Notes: generated from the sequence alone by a model not told the origin. Shown: positions 11,728-24,880, numbered from the stretch's first letter. The stretch is 64,000 nt of DNA from Eremophila alpestris peregrina (GCA_009792885.1 WMCF01000029.1:8023628-8087627), one strand, 5' to 3'. Program-made: numbers and translations.

Positions 11728-14700
11728 TCCATATCTTATTAAGTATCATCACATTCCAATCTGAACTGCCTGTATGGGATTATTTCTGAAAGGTATTGCA
11801 AGTTACAACATTGAAATATAAAGAATGAAAATAAAACTTACCTTACTTATTAAATGAAGGTTTATAATTTACAAACAAGTGCTGTCATGGCACTGTGCTA
11901 ATTACTGCAACAAGTAATTAAGCCTGCATCCTTATTTTGTCTATTTCTGTTGCAAGATTTCTGTTGCAAGCCTCAGCCTTCACAGTATAGCTGAAAAACC
12001 AGACAGTTATGGGAGAAGGACACAAACTGAAAGTGACTGAATGAGATTATTAATGATGTTATTTCTCTTATTCTGAGACACAGCATGGCAGTTCTGCACT
12101 ACGGAATAAATACACTGTTATCAGAAAGGCCCAGTTGGCTCCCCAAAAAGCATCCCACTCACTGAAGAAGTTTATTATGAATTTTTCAATACCTAGGTTT
12201 CTTGGAAAATGCATGACATCATATCCCTCACTCACTGTGCTTTGTTCAGCACTTGTGCTATGCAAAATCATGAAAAACTGTTAAACAGTCAGCCCTACCC
12301 CGTGGCGTTTTGCTGTCATCACTGGGGGACAAGCAGTCCCTTGTTCTGGGCTGTTGTTGACCACAGTCATGGTTCAGATGAGCCCTGACGTGCTCAGCTG
12401 GACAGAAGAGCACTGGCAGCTGTGGGACAAACACAGCAATTAGCCAGCACCTGCCACGCACAGCACTCACAAGCCTCATTCACAACATTAAGCTGTGCCC
12501 TGGTAGATAAGGAGGCTACTGAAGACAGAGTAACTACACTGAGGAGAACACTACAGATAAGACAAGCAACTGTTGCATTGCCTGGATATTATTAGTGAAG
12601 CACAGTATACCCCAGAAATTAAATGTAATGTTACTAAGGGGAAAATCTCCTGTTCCTCCCAGGTACAGGCAGGACGAACTGCAGAGATGCTGTGGCTTCT
12701 GCTGCAGGTGTTTGGCTGGGGGAACACAAGAGAGGGTTTGAGAAGAGCTACTCACAGATTGCACCAAAAAGCTAAGGTGGTTACTGTTGCACAGACTACT
12801 AAACCTTTCATTCCTTCCATCCCCAGCAGGGATCCTACTCCACTTGAAGTACACAGGTAAGGCTTTGTCCTGAATCCAAATGACTACCAGCATGTTATGT
12901 ACACTGCTGAATGTCACTGAACTCATCCTCTTACTGAACAAGCTTTTTCTTTTTTTTTTAATACACAAACCATCAAAAAGGAAATGAATCTTCTCAGGCA
13001 GCCCACTGCAGAATGCATTGAACCACATAACTGCACAGAACACAAGCCCATTGCCTAGCAGACCTAGCCAGACCACATTTTCCATTACATTTTTATTTTG
13101 AAAACAGCTGAGTGCAAAAAACAAAAGTCAGTTTCATTCCCCAAGTAAATAATCTGGGCTAAGAGTAAACCAATGCACTTGGAAAACTATCAGTCTGTAT
13201 TCTAAACACATCCTAGTTAGTGCTATTTGAGCCCTTCTCTGTTTGTTTTCTTTGAATCTGAGTGAATGCATTTGATTCTGGTGAATGATAAGTCCTCTGA
13301 AGAGCTAACTAAGTCCACATTTATTTTTTCAACAATTACTCAAAGTAAATTCTGGATTACATAATTACTCTGAAGCACTATAAAGAGATGCACTGGAAAT
13401 CCATGCTGCCAGTGCTCTCCTATGGCAGTTACGTTCAGGAAATTGAACTACTGCATGAATTGGGAAACTAACCAATGAAACAAATGGCAAATTTTCAGTC
13501 ACCTGCCTGCAAACCACCTGCATACCTAGAATCCCCCAGGACAATGTGTGGATAGTGCTAACCAGCAAACCATGTTTGTGATATATCCACAGGCAGCTCA
13601 ACAATAAACAAATAGTTCCATAGGCAGATGAATTGAAGAAAAACTATTTCCTAGGCTAATCAGCATGGGATAAGGGGAAGATTCTGCTGCAGCTTCCCAT
13701 CACAGACCTGTCCTCTAGCCACTTACCTCTTTTCAAAGGACATCTATGACATTACTTGTTTTTATCACTTGAACTCACACAACAAAATGAAAATGTATAA
13801 AGTAGAAAATAGACATGGAATTGAGTAAGCCTGGTTTCCATAACAAAAAACCCACACCAACCAACCAAGAGTTAGTAGGATCATGCAAAGGAGACTCCTG
13901 TAATTTGGCTCTGGATTTTTATGTTTTTCCTTGAGCAAAATTTACTTAGCAGTGGTGACTGCACTGGTTCCTCTTTAATCTAATAAGATCCAGATTTTCT
14001 TTCCTTTAATTCAAAAACATGTGCTTTAATAGTTGATGCTAAGTCTGAAGTGTTACAAGCCAGGTCCCTTCGATTTCAGTCATATAAAAACCAGGAGTGT
14101 ACGCTAAGGACTCTGAAGATTTACAAAAACTACAGTAACAACCTCACCAGTCATTTAAGGAATCAGAGGAAGTTTTAGGGCTCATACTGTACATAGCCAT
14201 TTGCAACAAGAAAGGGTACCTTGCAACTCGGGTAATGTATTCTGGGAAAGAAATATTTCCAGAGCTCAAAGGGCATTACTCTCATATAGCTCAGTGTAGC
14301 ACATAGGCCTGCTTCAGAACAAGTTTTCAGGTAGTAAACTTAACTACTCTTAGCTTAAAAAGAAGAAACCACAGCCAGAATTTACAAAATGGATGTCAAA
14401 GGTCTCCAAAACCACACTAAAGGAGCCCAGTTTTCAAAATGTCTTTGAGCCCACTGCTCTCAGACACTGAGAGCACTGATATGTATGCAGGGACATACTG
14501 GACCATGGGGAAGCTCGTGGGCCAGCTCCCAGAGCACCAGCTGGTACAGCTCATGCTTCTGTGCCATATCACATGTCCAGCTTTCCCCCTTTGCCTGACT
14601 TTCCTGGAAATAGCTCTAAGTTTCTGCACAGCACTTAGTCATATGTGTGATCATTTCTGTACTTCACTCTACAAACTGAGCCTTTTTTTGTAGTTTGATG

Positions 14701-15779
14701 ACATATTTCTGCAACTGTCCTCTGCTATAGAAAGATGATCTATCTTTTGCATCAGGAACTGACTCAGGAGAGGAGAACACACAGTCATATTAAATGATGT
14801 CACTGTCACCTAGTGTTCCTGAAAAAACCCAAGAGAACTCTCTGAAGCCTGTCTGCATATGACACATGGCATCTAAATTGTGTGTCTAGCACGTAATCCA
14901 TTCATTGGCATAAACTGTGCTGGGAAAAAGTATTTGCTTTTAGGGTATCAGCAAAACCTGTGCCCTGTGCCTGGGCATTTCTGAAAATGCAAGGATCAGA
15001 TTCTCAACCAAAACACAAAGGTATCCCAGTTCTCATTCTACAAGACAGTTGCTTGGTTGGGTTTGAGCATGAATGCCTTTTTGTAGTTTATATTACCTTC
15101 CCACACAGATTAAATTTGGGCATGTATGAGTTATTATGAGGTAACTCATCCGATCTCCATCAAAGTATCTGGATTTAAGGCATCTATAGGGCACCTGATA
15201 CTCACGTGTCAGTATGTGGGTCTCAGGCTTATTGTAAAGATGAACTCATAACATTGTCATGAAAGATGCCAGCACACTGGGCAGATGCAGGTCTTGTGCT
15301 GATAGTGGATATAGTGCAAACATGGGCAGTAAACAAGAAGAGGAGAAGAGCAAATCACTGCTTCATAGACAGTTTGTTCATAAGGAATCATACAAACACT
15401 GCATTTAAGAGACTACATGTGTTAAATACATAGGAGACAATGCATCACAGAATTTACAGTAATAAGGAAGTGAAGCAGTGTGTGTTCAAAGATGAGAAAG
15501 GCTTGCTTAGCTTCTCAGGCCCTGTTTCTGGGAGCAGGATTATCTGCAGTCTAAATCTCCTTTGCAGAGGAGGCAATAAAAGTTCTTGGCTGCAGAAGAA
15601 CTGACAGTGGTTCCAAAAAAAAAATCAGCTCAGGCAAATCTCTCATTGCTGCCAAGAAATCCACAGCAGAGCTGGAGTCACCAAAAGCTGGGGGTTGGAA
15701 CAGGTGAAACAGAACACCAGGACACTGCCCAGGGGAGACAGAACAAGGAAGAGGGACTGTTTTTCATAGAGAGGATACA
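11728..15779. other. intergenic, no gene recognised
   Basis: This is AT-rich sequence with no exon that I can support. The open frame at 12,534-13,124 on the - strand starts with TTG, not ATG, and resembles no family I know. A weak CTCF-like motif lies at 14,803-14,816 (see findings). Confidence 0.5.
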
Positions 15780-16313
15780 GCAGTAGAAAACCAAGTCCCA
15801 CAACAGGTGCTCCCTAACTCTTCCCATAGTGGGATGAGGGAGAGAACTAGAAGGGCAAAAATGAGAAAATTTGTGTGTCAAGATAAAAACAGTTTAATCA
15901 GAAAAGGGGGAAACAAACCAAACCAAAACAAACAGAAAAGAAAAACAAGTGATACAAAAGTAATCACTAAACACCAGCTACACCAATATCCAGCCAGGTA
16001 TCGGGCAATGGCAACCCCTGAAGAACTCACCCCAGCCTCATTGCTGGGCATGATGTTGCAGAGTATGGAATGTGCCTTTGGTCACCTGTGGTCAGCTGTC
16101 CTGGCTGTGTCCCCTCCCAGCCTCTTGCCCACCCCCAGCCTCCTCACTGCAGGGGCAGAGTGAGAAATGGAGAAAGCCTGGCCAGTGTAGGCTCTACTCA
16201 GCAGCAGCTAAAACATCTGTGTGATATCAGCACTGTTTGGTGACAAATCCAAAGCACAGCACTGCACAGCTGCTGTGAAGAAAATTAACCCCACCTCAGG
16301 CAAACCCAGTACA
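15780..16313 (-). mobile_element. degenerate solo LTR of an avian endogenous retrovirus
   Basis: Read on the - strand, this segment follows the order of an avian ERV LTR family that I recognise: a 5' end beginning TGTACTGG at 16,313, a U3 block containing the AGTTAATTTTCTTC-like region (about 16,280-16,295), a region rich in GGGGACACAGCC-type sequence (about 16,100-16,120), a polyadenylation-like ATTAAA (complement of TTTAAT, about 15,892-15,898) and a terminal block ending near 15,780. No gag, pol or env remnant is adjacent, so it is a solo LTR left by LTR-LTR recombination. The TATA region of the family is not preserved. Family identity comes from memory of the LTR pattern; the class (probably ERVL-like) and the exact left boundary are uncertain. 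It lies antisense to KLF13, about 9 kb upstream of its start codon. Confidence 0.75.
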
Positions 16314-19300
16314 GGGACCCACTCACACCCAGTTAAAGCTGACTGAACCTTGTCAACAGCCATTATCCCATGTTCAGCCTCCAGCTGCATCTGAGTAATG
16401 GTTTCCAGAGGAGTGCAATTCAGGCTTGGGTGCCTCACTCTCTTTAATGAGTCAGTAAGAGACAGATTCACTTATTTTACACAAAATTCAGGGAGCTGAC
16501 TTGCACAGCTTACACAGAAAGCTGTGTGGAGAGATGGACAGACCACACATCTGGGCTAGTGACCTAGATGCAGGCTAAAAACAGGAATAACAGGAAGTTT
16601 TACTGCACAAAGGCCAGTGAAGCTGAAATCTGTGCTAATAAATCTTTTAGAAAAGGACATCCACTTAAAAACTCTGTGTTCCTACCACAGACCTGAGTTA
16701 CACTCTTGGACACACTGCAAACTCTACTGGATTTGCTTTATGCAGGGCACTCCTACCCTGGGGAACAAATTTTGCAGAGTTGGGATCTCCTAGACCTGTC
16801 TACATTCAGTCTCTTGAAATGGGTCAAAGTCTCCCAGTTAAGTGGACATTTTGGATCAACAGTCTATTCCTCCAGTGGCAATCTTCAGGGAAAGCAAAGA
16901 TATAGGTCACATGAGCCTGCTGAAAACCAGTTACTTCTACTTTCCATATCACAAGTTACAGGCTCATATAGACACAATAACCACACACATGGACTTGCCC
17001 ATTTTTCAGCAACTTCACAACAACTCTCTAACATCAGAGGTCTCTGAGCAGTCTAGTTCAGTGTCATTCAGTCTGACTGTCTCTCTTTAGCTGACCTTTG
17101 AATCAAGCAGCAACAAAACAGATTTCTCTCCCTCCATGCCCTATCTTTCCTCCGCCAGCAGTATCTCTATACTCTCCTTAAAAGAAAAAGGCTAAGCAGA
17201 GGTGCTTTTATGAATAATTTGTAGCTACTTTGCTAGGCTCTCATCAGCCTCATCACATAATCACTGCTCTTGAATCTCCATTAGACTCTCACCTTTATGT
17301 TCAGATTCACATTGTAAATAATGTTTTGCCATGGAAAGCAGCCATTTTTTTACTCATGAAGGTTCCACTGAGATACAAAGCTACCCAGAAATACACAGTA
17401 TTTTACCACCTCATGATGCTGTCTGAAAGAATTTCTTCTGTTCTTTGCAGCGGCTCAGCTGAGAGACAGAAGAAAAATTGCCAGAACTCCCTATTCCAAA
17501 TTCAGTTTGCAGTCTCACACAAATGTACCAACTGCCCAATAGCAAGCATTATTCATCAACTGTACCCAAACATTGTAACTTTTAAAAGTTATTCTGCAAA
17601 TATAAAATGCTGATTTTTGAGCATTGACTACTCCAATAAACTTAACATTTTACTCATCTGACATTATAATATCTGCTTCAGAAAGCATATTGCAAAAATA
17701 TCCAGCTTTTTTTGCAATATTCTGCAGTGGTGTTTTCACCTGTGAGTCATTGCTGATTTGCAAGCATGAACATGAATGAATGTTATACAACTTTTACTGA
17801 ATAAGCTACTGGATCAATTCACTCATCTGAGCACTTCCTGATGACATGTTGGTATTTTCTGTGCTTTTCAATGAAAGCAGCTTAGCAAAAGTGACAACAT
17901 GCAATAGTCACAGATTGCAAAAAGCACAGAGAAGTTAGGAAACAGAAATAATAAGTGGGTAAATCATAAAAGACCAAAACCAACACTGAAACGAGTTAAA
18001 CCGAGCTCAAAGTAATGATTCTGTGGATCAAATCCAGTGGAAGTGATTATGCTCAATACATGGCTTCTAACTTCATCACCTTCTGCTTCATAGCTGGCAA
18101 AACCTGATGGAAGTCTGGTTACAGAGTGAAAGTAGAGGAAGTAATTATTTTATGTTTTACCTTCCCATGTTTACTGTACCTTAACTTGAACATTCTCCTT
18201 TTCTTGGTAAGCTTTATTCAACTTGATGTTGCTTTTAAAAGAAGTTATTTTCTTTTTCTGACATTATTCCTCACAAATACATAGCAAGCATAGAAATTCA
18301 AGTCATCCTTTCAATTTCTATGATTTTCTTATGGCAAGAAATTTGCAATTCCCTTATTCTTAAGTTCCTACATCAACAGTTAGACAGCCCTTTACTGGTG
18401 CAGCTGCTGATTTATGATTGGATATCCCAGAACCACTCACCATCAAAAATAACTCCTCCACTTGGAAGTTTTTTCACAGTGTGTTACACACCACTGACCT
18501 ACAGCTTGGCTCTCAGTGAATTGCTCTTCTGTAATGTAGGATGAACAGCAACCTTATGGAAATCAGAAGTTAGAAAGGCAAAAGGAAGATAAAAAAGGAA
18601 ATTAAAAGCAAAAATGCTGAATGTTTACTTGTGGGTCACCACTTCAGAGGTCTGGCCACAGCAGAAAAGCAGGTCTGAATCTGGAAAAGAACCAAGACAC
18701 TCTTGTGCTCCAGCTGCAGAGGTCAGGCACACCATGGAACAGGCCTGCTGGGTGTACTCAGTGATGCTGATCACTGTGCAGCTTTTGACCAGCTCATCAT
18801 TATTGCAAGAAACAGCACTAGCACCTTGAAGTCCTCATTTCCTGCTTTGTGGCTGAAAGAAGCTAGAGAAATAGTCTTTTACAGCCTCATACATGATATT
18901 TCTTTGATCACAACTGATTTAGAGATTGTCTGTAAGAAAGAATGCCATGAGCATAGCAACTGCAGGTGTCTCCTGTGATCTGCTGAAATCAGTGCAATGT
19001 CTGACAGCTGAAGCAGAAACTGAATTTCAGGTAACAAAACTTCAGTTTGCTGTCCACAAAGGAGGGCCTGACTTGTGCTTCTGTGCTTTCCAGTATGGAA
19101 GGGCTAATGGGCAGAAGCCACAGAACCTCACAAGCATGTAAGGCACCCCACAGCCCCCAGTCAGGATTGCCACTTAGAGATTCACAAGCATTATTTGCAC
19201 ACACAGTGGCTTTGATGAGTCTGTGGATGGTGTCATTGTGTACTCCAAGAAATCCATTTAAATGGATTCAGTTTGCATACAACATCACTGCTGCTCACTT

Positions 19301-22300
19301 CTAAACTATCATTTCATGCTTTGTGACAGAAAAGGACTAAGCACTGAACAACAAATGTGCTTCCTTTTGTTTCTCAGCTTTCAGGATTTTCCACACAGAT
19401 CCATCCTTACCCAGTAAATACCAATTCAGACCAATGGGAAGGAGCCCAGTTGGGACTCTCCATTTCCCTGTCCCTTATATTGCCATTGGTCACTTCAGTT
19501 TCCAGCTGAAAAAACCCCAACCTTTCAATCACTGCTCAATGCAAGAATGTGTTTACATTTATATTAAACTCTCTTTTCCACAGCACACACAATAGCAAAA
19601 AATGATGTAGTACACACCAGAGAACACAATCTCTTTTGTGTCCCATCTTCTGAAAGAATCAAAATACTTCTTAAAGGTGATATTCTTTTCTTTCAGAGTT
19701 AATTTTGCTAATTATACTTTTATCACTGCCATGCCAATATCTTGTCCCATTTTGTGTGCAATCATTAGTTGTAATCAATACACAATGGGCAATATTCTGG
19801 TATTTTGGATTCCTGTCACAGCCAGTCCAGGGAGCTCAGTGACAGAGCACACTGCTGTCACTAGAGCTTGCAGTGCTTTCTCAGCCCTCCAAAGCCTCTT
19901 GCTGTGTTTCTGAAATGTTAAAGTTGCTGACTGCTGACTCACAGGTAAAAATGGCGTCCTGACTTTTTTAATATTCAAGCCTTACCTCCATCTTTTACAA
20001 AAGTACTGCCAAATGTAAGCCACTAGAGCATTTTAATATTTTTTTACCCAGTCTTTAACAACTGGAGACTTATAAGTGATGTTGATACAAATTCAAACAA
20101 TTACTTGCTGTAACACAGTGATTTGTCCAAATTAAAATAAGCTAAAGGGATTCTGAAGATGAGGCTAAACATCTAATAATCACTCTTTTATTAGGACACC
20201 AGGACACCTGATAAAAACAACACTGTGCAAACATTTGGGGAGAGTGTGGCTCACTTCTGGCAGGAACCTGTTCATTGCCTCCCTCTCTTCTGCACTTCTG
20301 CTTTATTATTAACCTGATACCAACAAAGGAGACAGTGCCAGGCAAGCTTATCTTTGAGAAAGTTGCAGGCCATAGGCTTTATAATTCTGTCCCCTTTTAT
20401 TCTCTTTTTCTTTCCAGAGCCCACCCTCAAACCATGAAACAACTAAGGAAGAACCACAGGAAAGCATCAGTACAGACTGACAGATTCTCTCCAAGTATGG
20501 GTTGTGGCTACAAGTACTGCAAGAATGCAGGCAGAGACATCTGCCTTCTTCACTGTTTCCTTTTCTCCTTGTTTCTTCTGTTTTATTGGAAAAGGAACTA
20601 TTTACATAGACAATATAAAATAAAACTACATTTTACAGATGCTTTGTAGGAACTGAAACAGGGAGAGCAGCTATGTGGCCTTTTCCTTTTCCTGTTCTCA
20701 TAAAGAGCTTCCTGATATGATATAAAATAATGTTACATCCCTGAAGTCCACAGAACTCCTGTGGCTTACACTTTTTGTATCTCACTCACTGGATCTAAAG
20801 CAGAAGTGTATGAAAAGAAAAAAACAAACTGAGCAAACTCATGCAGGAAAAGTGCTGATGAAGTATCTGCTACTATAAAACTGCATTTTTAGATCTTATC
20901 ATGTTCTTCAGAATAGTAAACTAGTTTCTCTCAGATAAAATTCCTCATATCTCCCACTCATAAAATTCGTCCTTCAGATTGCCCAATTTTACATGTTGCA
21001 GTCTTCCACTATTATCTGGTTTACAGCAAACCTTTAATCAGAGTAACACTTTTTACATCAGTTCAAAAACTGTTGCTAGAGCTCAATTTCTTTATTTTGG
21101 CCATGCCATCAGTCTGGCATTTGTAGAAGGACTTTGTTCTATTCTGTTTAAAGTTCCTGTTAACAGAGTCCATAAAACTATTTTCATTTCACAAAGCATT
21201 TTAGAGTTTCTTATTCCTGTAAATTAAAACAATGAGCTATTTTGGGAAGGGCAAAACAGGGTGGATTCCATGTAAAATTATTCTGCTTCTATGCACTTGC
21301 AGCTAAACAAAACTCTAAATTATGTTATATAAAAACAATAAATATTAAAAACCTCTGCCAAAATACAGGCAGTATTTCTACAGTGGATAGAAAACTAGTG
21401 TCATAACAGAGGGAAAAATTCTTACCTCAGTCTGTTTTTTTTTTTTCTGCAAATAAGAACACATCAACACTATAACCATTTTTTTTTTTTTAAATAAGGA
21501 GGTAGGATCTATTTTTATTACTTTTTTTTTTTTTTGTAATCTCAGTTTCAAAATGCACCTCCTTTGGTGAGAACAAGTCAAGCATAAGATGTTCAACAAA
21601 GGTGAATTCAAGATTTACTGTATACTTACAGAAATTCACTTCTCCAAGTAATCAGAAAAAATAACATGCAATAATTAACAATGAACTAATAGGCAAGTAA
21701 ATGTATACACTTATATGAAAGAATTGATTAATGGGCACAGTATTTTATCTAGTGATGTTTACAGAAACTGTTTTTGTTCTGGGGATCGAATGTAATGACT
21801 GAAATTCCTTGCAAAGCAAATCAAACCCCTACCCCTGCTGCTTGCAGGGAGGTTATTTACTACTGCTAGTTCACACAGCTGCATTTGAGATTTGCAATCC
21901 TGCACTGAAGCCAAAGCTGGTCCCACTGGGCAGCTAGAATTATGTCCACGTGACAAATACACTTACCTCACACCCTGCTCTTGAACACGCAGCGATGGTG
22001 ACTTTCATACTGTGTGCAAGACACGACGTTTCTTTTTACTTTTAGTGAGCTATTAGGGGTGCATTTTTGTTCATAGTTATGATTTAAAAGAAAGTAATGC
22101 ATGAACCCTAACTGCACAACATAAACACTTGCCGAATATCACTAACTTTTCTTTTGCATATAGAAGCCTTTCCATTATAAATAACCTTCAGAACTATTAT
22201 AAGCTCTTTCCCAAAAGAAGAAGGAAGCTCACAGGGTTCATCCAACCAAAGAAGGAGCAAGTTTTCATCCAAGCAAAGCTCCCTCGCTAAGCCCCCGCCG

Positions 22301-22489
22301 CCCTGAACCCCACCGTGCCACATTCCCAGCCCGGCACTAACACAAGCTCTCAGCAGAACGACGGGAAAGGCCATGGACCATGGGGAGCTTGGTTACTGCC
22401 ACTGGTTTTACATGAAAGGCGCTCCTACACAACTGCAGCTGCTATCAGGACAAGGCTTTAACCCCACAGATCATTTGAAAAAGGAAGTT
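16314..22489. other. intergenic, no gene recognised
   Basis: No supportable exon or RNA gene was seen. The region is AT-rich with several homopolymer tracts, including three T-runs at 21,435-21,446, 21,479-21,491 and 21,522-21,535. CpG content begins to rise from about 22,280 toward the island to the right. Confidence 0.5.
21435..21535. repeat. three regularly spaced poly(T) tracts
   Basis: T-runs of 12, 13 and 14 bases start at 21,435, 21,479 and 21,522, so spacings are 44 and 43 bp. The spacers share a short AAATAAG motif, which hints at a diverged tandem duplication of a unit of about 44 bp. Confidence 0.7.
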
Positions 22490-23090
22490 CGCCCCTTTCC
22501 CGCTCATCAGCTGTACCAGCCATTACCCGCTCATGGCCGCCTCTGCCATCGGGCCCGGCTGTGCACACGACGCTGCGCCGCTCTCCGCTGACCAGAGATC
22601 CCGGGAATGTGGCGAACCGTGTCCTGCCCGCTCACGCCATGAACACAAAACACGAGCAACAGCAGATTGTCGCCCACAGAACCTCCGGCCACACGGACAC
22701 CACCTTGCGCAGCGTCCACACCAGCACCGGCCTGAGGGGACGCCTCGCACGGCATGTAAGGGCTTTTCCCATTGGCCGCCCCTCCTCGAGGGGGCCGCGA
22801 TAGCCAATCACAGCTCTCGTCTCTCCCGAGGGGCTCTCCCCTCACGGCGGGCAGGCGGTGTGGGCAGGCTGAGCGCGGGAATTCCCGGGATCTGCGGGGC
22901 TCCCTGTGGGCTCTGCCAGCACCTCTGCCCCGGCCGGGAACTGGCCACACCGGCCCCTCTGGCTCCGGGAAAGCCCCTGCTACACAGCGGGAACGAGTAC
23001 GGCCAGAATAGAGCGTGACGGGGTGAGAGAGCGTCGAGGAGAGGCGGTAGGAGAGGGGCCGAGTAGCGCTGAGGAGGTACCGTGGGCTGA
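22490..23090. promoter_or_regulatory. CpG island, probable bidirectional promoter
   Basis: About 600 bp of CpG-dense sequence stand out from AT-rich flanks about 2 kb upstream of the KLF13 promoter. Two CCAAT boxes in opposite orientation lie about 30 bp apart: ATTGG (complement CCAAT) at 22,771-22,775 and CCAAT at 22,804-22,808. Inverted NF-Y sites in a TATA-less island are typical of bidirectional promoters. The GC-rich open frames on both strands here are a by-product of base composition and match no known protein. The products are probably non-coding RNAs or a divergent unit linked to KLF13, but neither start sites nor exons can be fixed from sequence. Confidence 0.6.
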
Positions 23091-24379
23091 GGGCACAGAG
23101 AATACCAGGGAGCCTCAGGAACCCCCATCAGTCCTGGGGCAAATCCTGCTGCTGGGTTGGCAACCAGGATAGTCCGGGTCTCCTTTTTACTGTGCATTTT
23201 CTGATAATTGTCCTTGATCCCGGAGTTAAGACTGAGAACTTGTGCCTAAGTATTAAAATGCCCTTTCCTCATTTCCCTGAAAACGGCCCCTGTTTCTTCT
23301 CAAGCTGAAAGAGCTGCAGGGTTTCTCCTCTGAATCTACTACTAAAGAACTGCCAGGTAGGTCTACTTAAGCAATCCCTCTCTCTCAAGAAGGAGGTTGA
23401 GCTTGAGCACAACTAATATTTCTTATAAAGATGTTTTCCACATAATTCCTTTTTCATCTAATGGGTAAGTCCCAAACTCAACCTTTTTATTGGGAAATGT
23501 GTTAACATTTCCTGTAGATCTGCTACGCAGAACAAATGGTATAGTACAGTATGCCTGCACCAAAATGTTCTGTCTCGATTCAGCATTAAACCACATCCTC
23601 CTGTACTGGTTGTACCTTATTTATCTCTTAGCTAGAGACAGCACCACAGGATAGACCCTGTTCTGAGCAGACATGGGGGCACTGAGGCAGGCACAGGTTA
23701 CCCCATGAGCCTCGCCCTGAGGGGCAGTACTGCATGTGAACATAAATTCAATTTTTTCACAAAGTACGGTAGTAGCATAAGCAGACTTAACTCCTGGATG
23801 TGGTATTTTCACATGTACGAAACCAACTTTTAGCTCAACCTAACACCAAAACTATTTTGTTTTTGGAACAGATGTTCACTTCCTCTCACGCCCCCTCAAA
23901 CTCCACAAAACTTTTCCTCCTGAAAGAAGGGCTTCCAAAGCAACCCTCCTCTGATCATCTCTGTCTCAGAGAAAAAAAAAACAAACAAAAAACAAAAAAC
24001 AAACAAACAAAAACCAAACTGTCTTTGCCCTTTAGCATGAATTTCATAGGAATTAGTCTGGAGAAACATGTTCAAGCAAAAGGTAATAGGTATCACAAGT
24101 GCTTTCAGATCTCCATTCAGATGCATTTCTTTACTTCTACTTGGAAAGTTACACATACAACCTTCTGGTTGGTTCAGGCATTAATCTCTATAAAACTGGC
24201 TGAGGTGTATCTTTTACAAGCAGAGGAGATTAATGAAACCCAAGGTATTTGCATTTGTACTTTTAAATAATTCAGACGCTGCAGAGTGCTGGAGTTTTGA
24301 CAGGAAGGTGATTTCAAGTGTGTTTTCTGGCAGTTAGTTAAACCTGTCACAACCTATTAAAATCCACACCCGAGCTCCA
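23091..24379. other. spacer between the two CpG islands
   Basis: About 1.3 kb of ordinary composition separates the upstream island from the KLF13 promoter island. It contains a low-complexity A/C tract at about 23,971-24,015 and no recognisable exon. Confidence 0.5.
23971..24015. repeat. A-rich (AAAC)n low-complexity tract
   Basis: An A-run is followed by irregular CAAA/CAAAA units. This is simple sequence and shows no flanking duplication that would mark it as a retroposon tail. Confidence 0.85.
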
Positions 24380-24880
24380 TCTGTGTAGCTGCGGACCGAA
24401 CCGTGCAGCCTCGCTCCTTCCTGTCACTTGTATCAGTTCCAGCTTCACAACGTTTTAATCTTGTGAAGTTCGGCGCCTGTTGAACTGTTCCTTGCAGCAC
24501 AGCTCCGGCACGGGCGTTCTCGAAGCGCTCACGTCCGTCAGAGGGTGCAAGGGAGGGGGCGAAAGGCGCGGGAGCTCCCGGGCCGTGCCCGGGGCCGGCG
24601 GAGGGGTCCGCGCGCGCCGCCCTGCGCGCTGCGGCGGGGGCGGGCGGTGCCGGGCGCGCGCGCGCGCCGCCAGCCAATGGCGCGCCTCCTCCGGGCGGCG
24701 GGCGCTGCCCCCCGCGCGCGCCGCCCACCTGCTGGCGCGGGCTGCGGCCCCGCGCTGACGTCACGCACAGATGTTCCCCCCAGGCCACGCCCCGCGGGGT
24801 CCGGGCGGCTCCGGGCAGCGATAACGGGGAGCGCCGGGTCCGCTGTCACAGCGCGATGGGAGGGCTGCGAGACCGCATCG
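24380..24880 (+). promoter_or_regulatory. KLF13: KLF13 CpG-island promoter
   Basis: This dense CpG island ends about 340 bp before the KLF13 start codon. Recognisable sites in order are a GC box, GGGGGCGGGC, at 24,636-24,645; a 14-bp alternating CG tract at 24,654-24,667; a CCAAT box at 24,674-24,678 in an NF-Y-like context; a palindromic cAMP-response element, TGACGTCA, at 24,756-24,763; and a KLF/SP-type CCACGCCCC at 24,785-24,793. There is no TATA box, so several start sites are likely, probably between about 24,790 and 24,900. GC and CACCC-type boxes are targets of KLF/SP proteins, so self-regulation by KLF13 is plausible but inferred. Confidence 0.85.

Noticed and set aside
12534..13124. 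196-codon - strand frame
   Set aside because: It starts with TTG, shows no domain or codon bias, and overlaps a + strand frame of equal weakness.
15807..16163. 118-codon + strand frame
   Set aside because: It lies antisense within the solo LTR and is a by-product of it.
22373..22591. 72-codon + strand frame whose ATG has an excellent Kozak context (GCCATGG)
   Set aside because: There is no homology that I recognise, and it runs into the CpG island, where open frames are common by composition.
22531..23018. Overlapping long frames on both strands in the upstream CpG island
   Set aside because: GC-rich sequence has few stop codons, and the translations are low-complexity Arg/Pro/Gly-rich on both strands at once.
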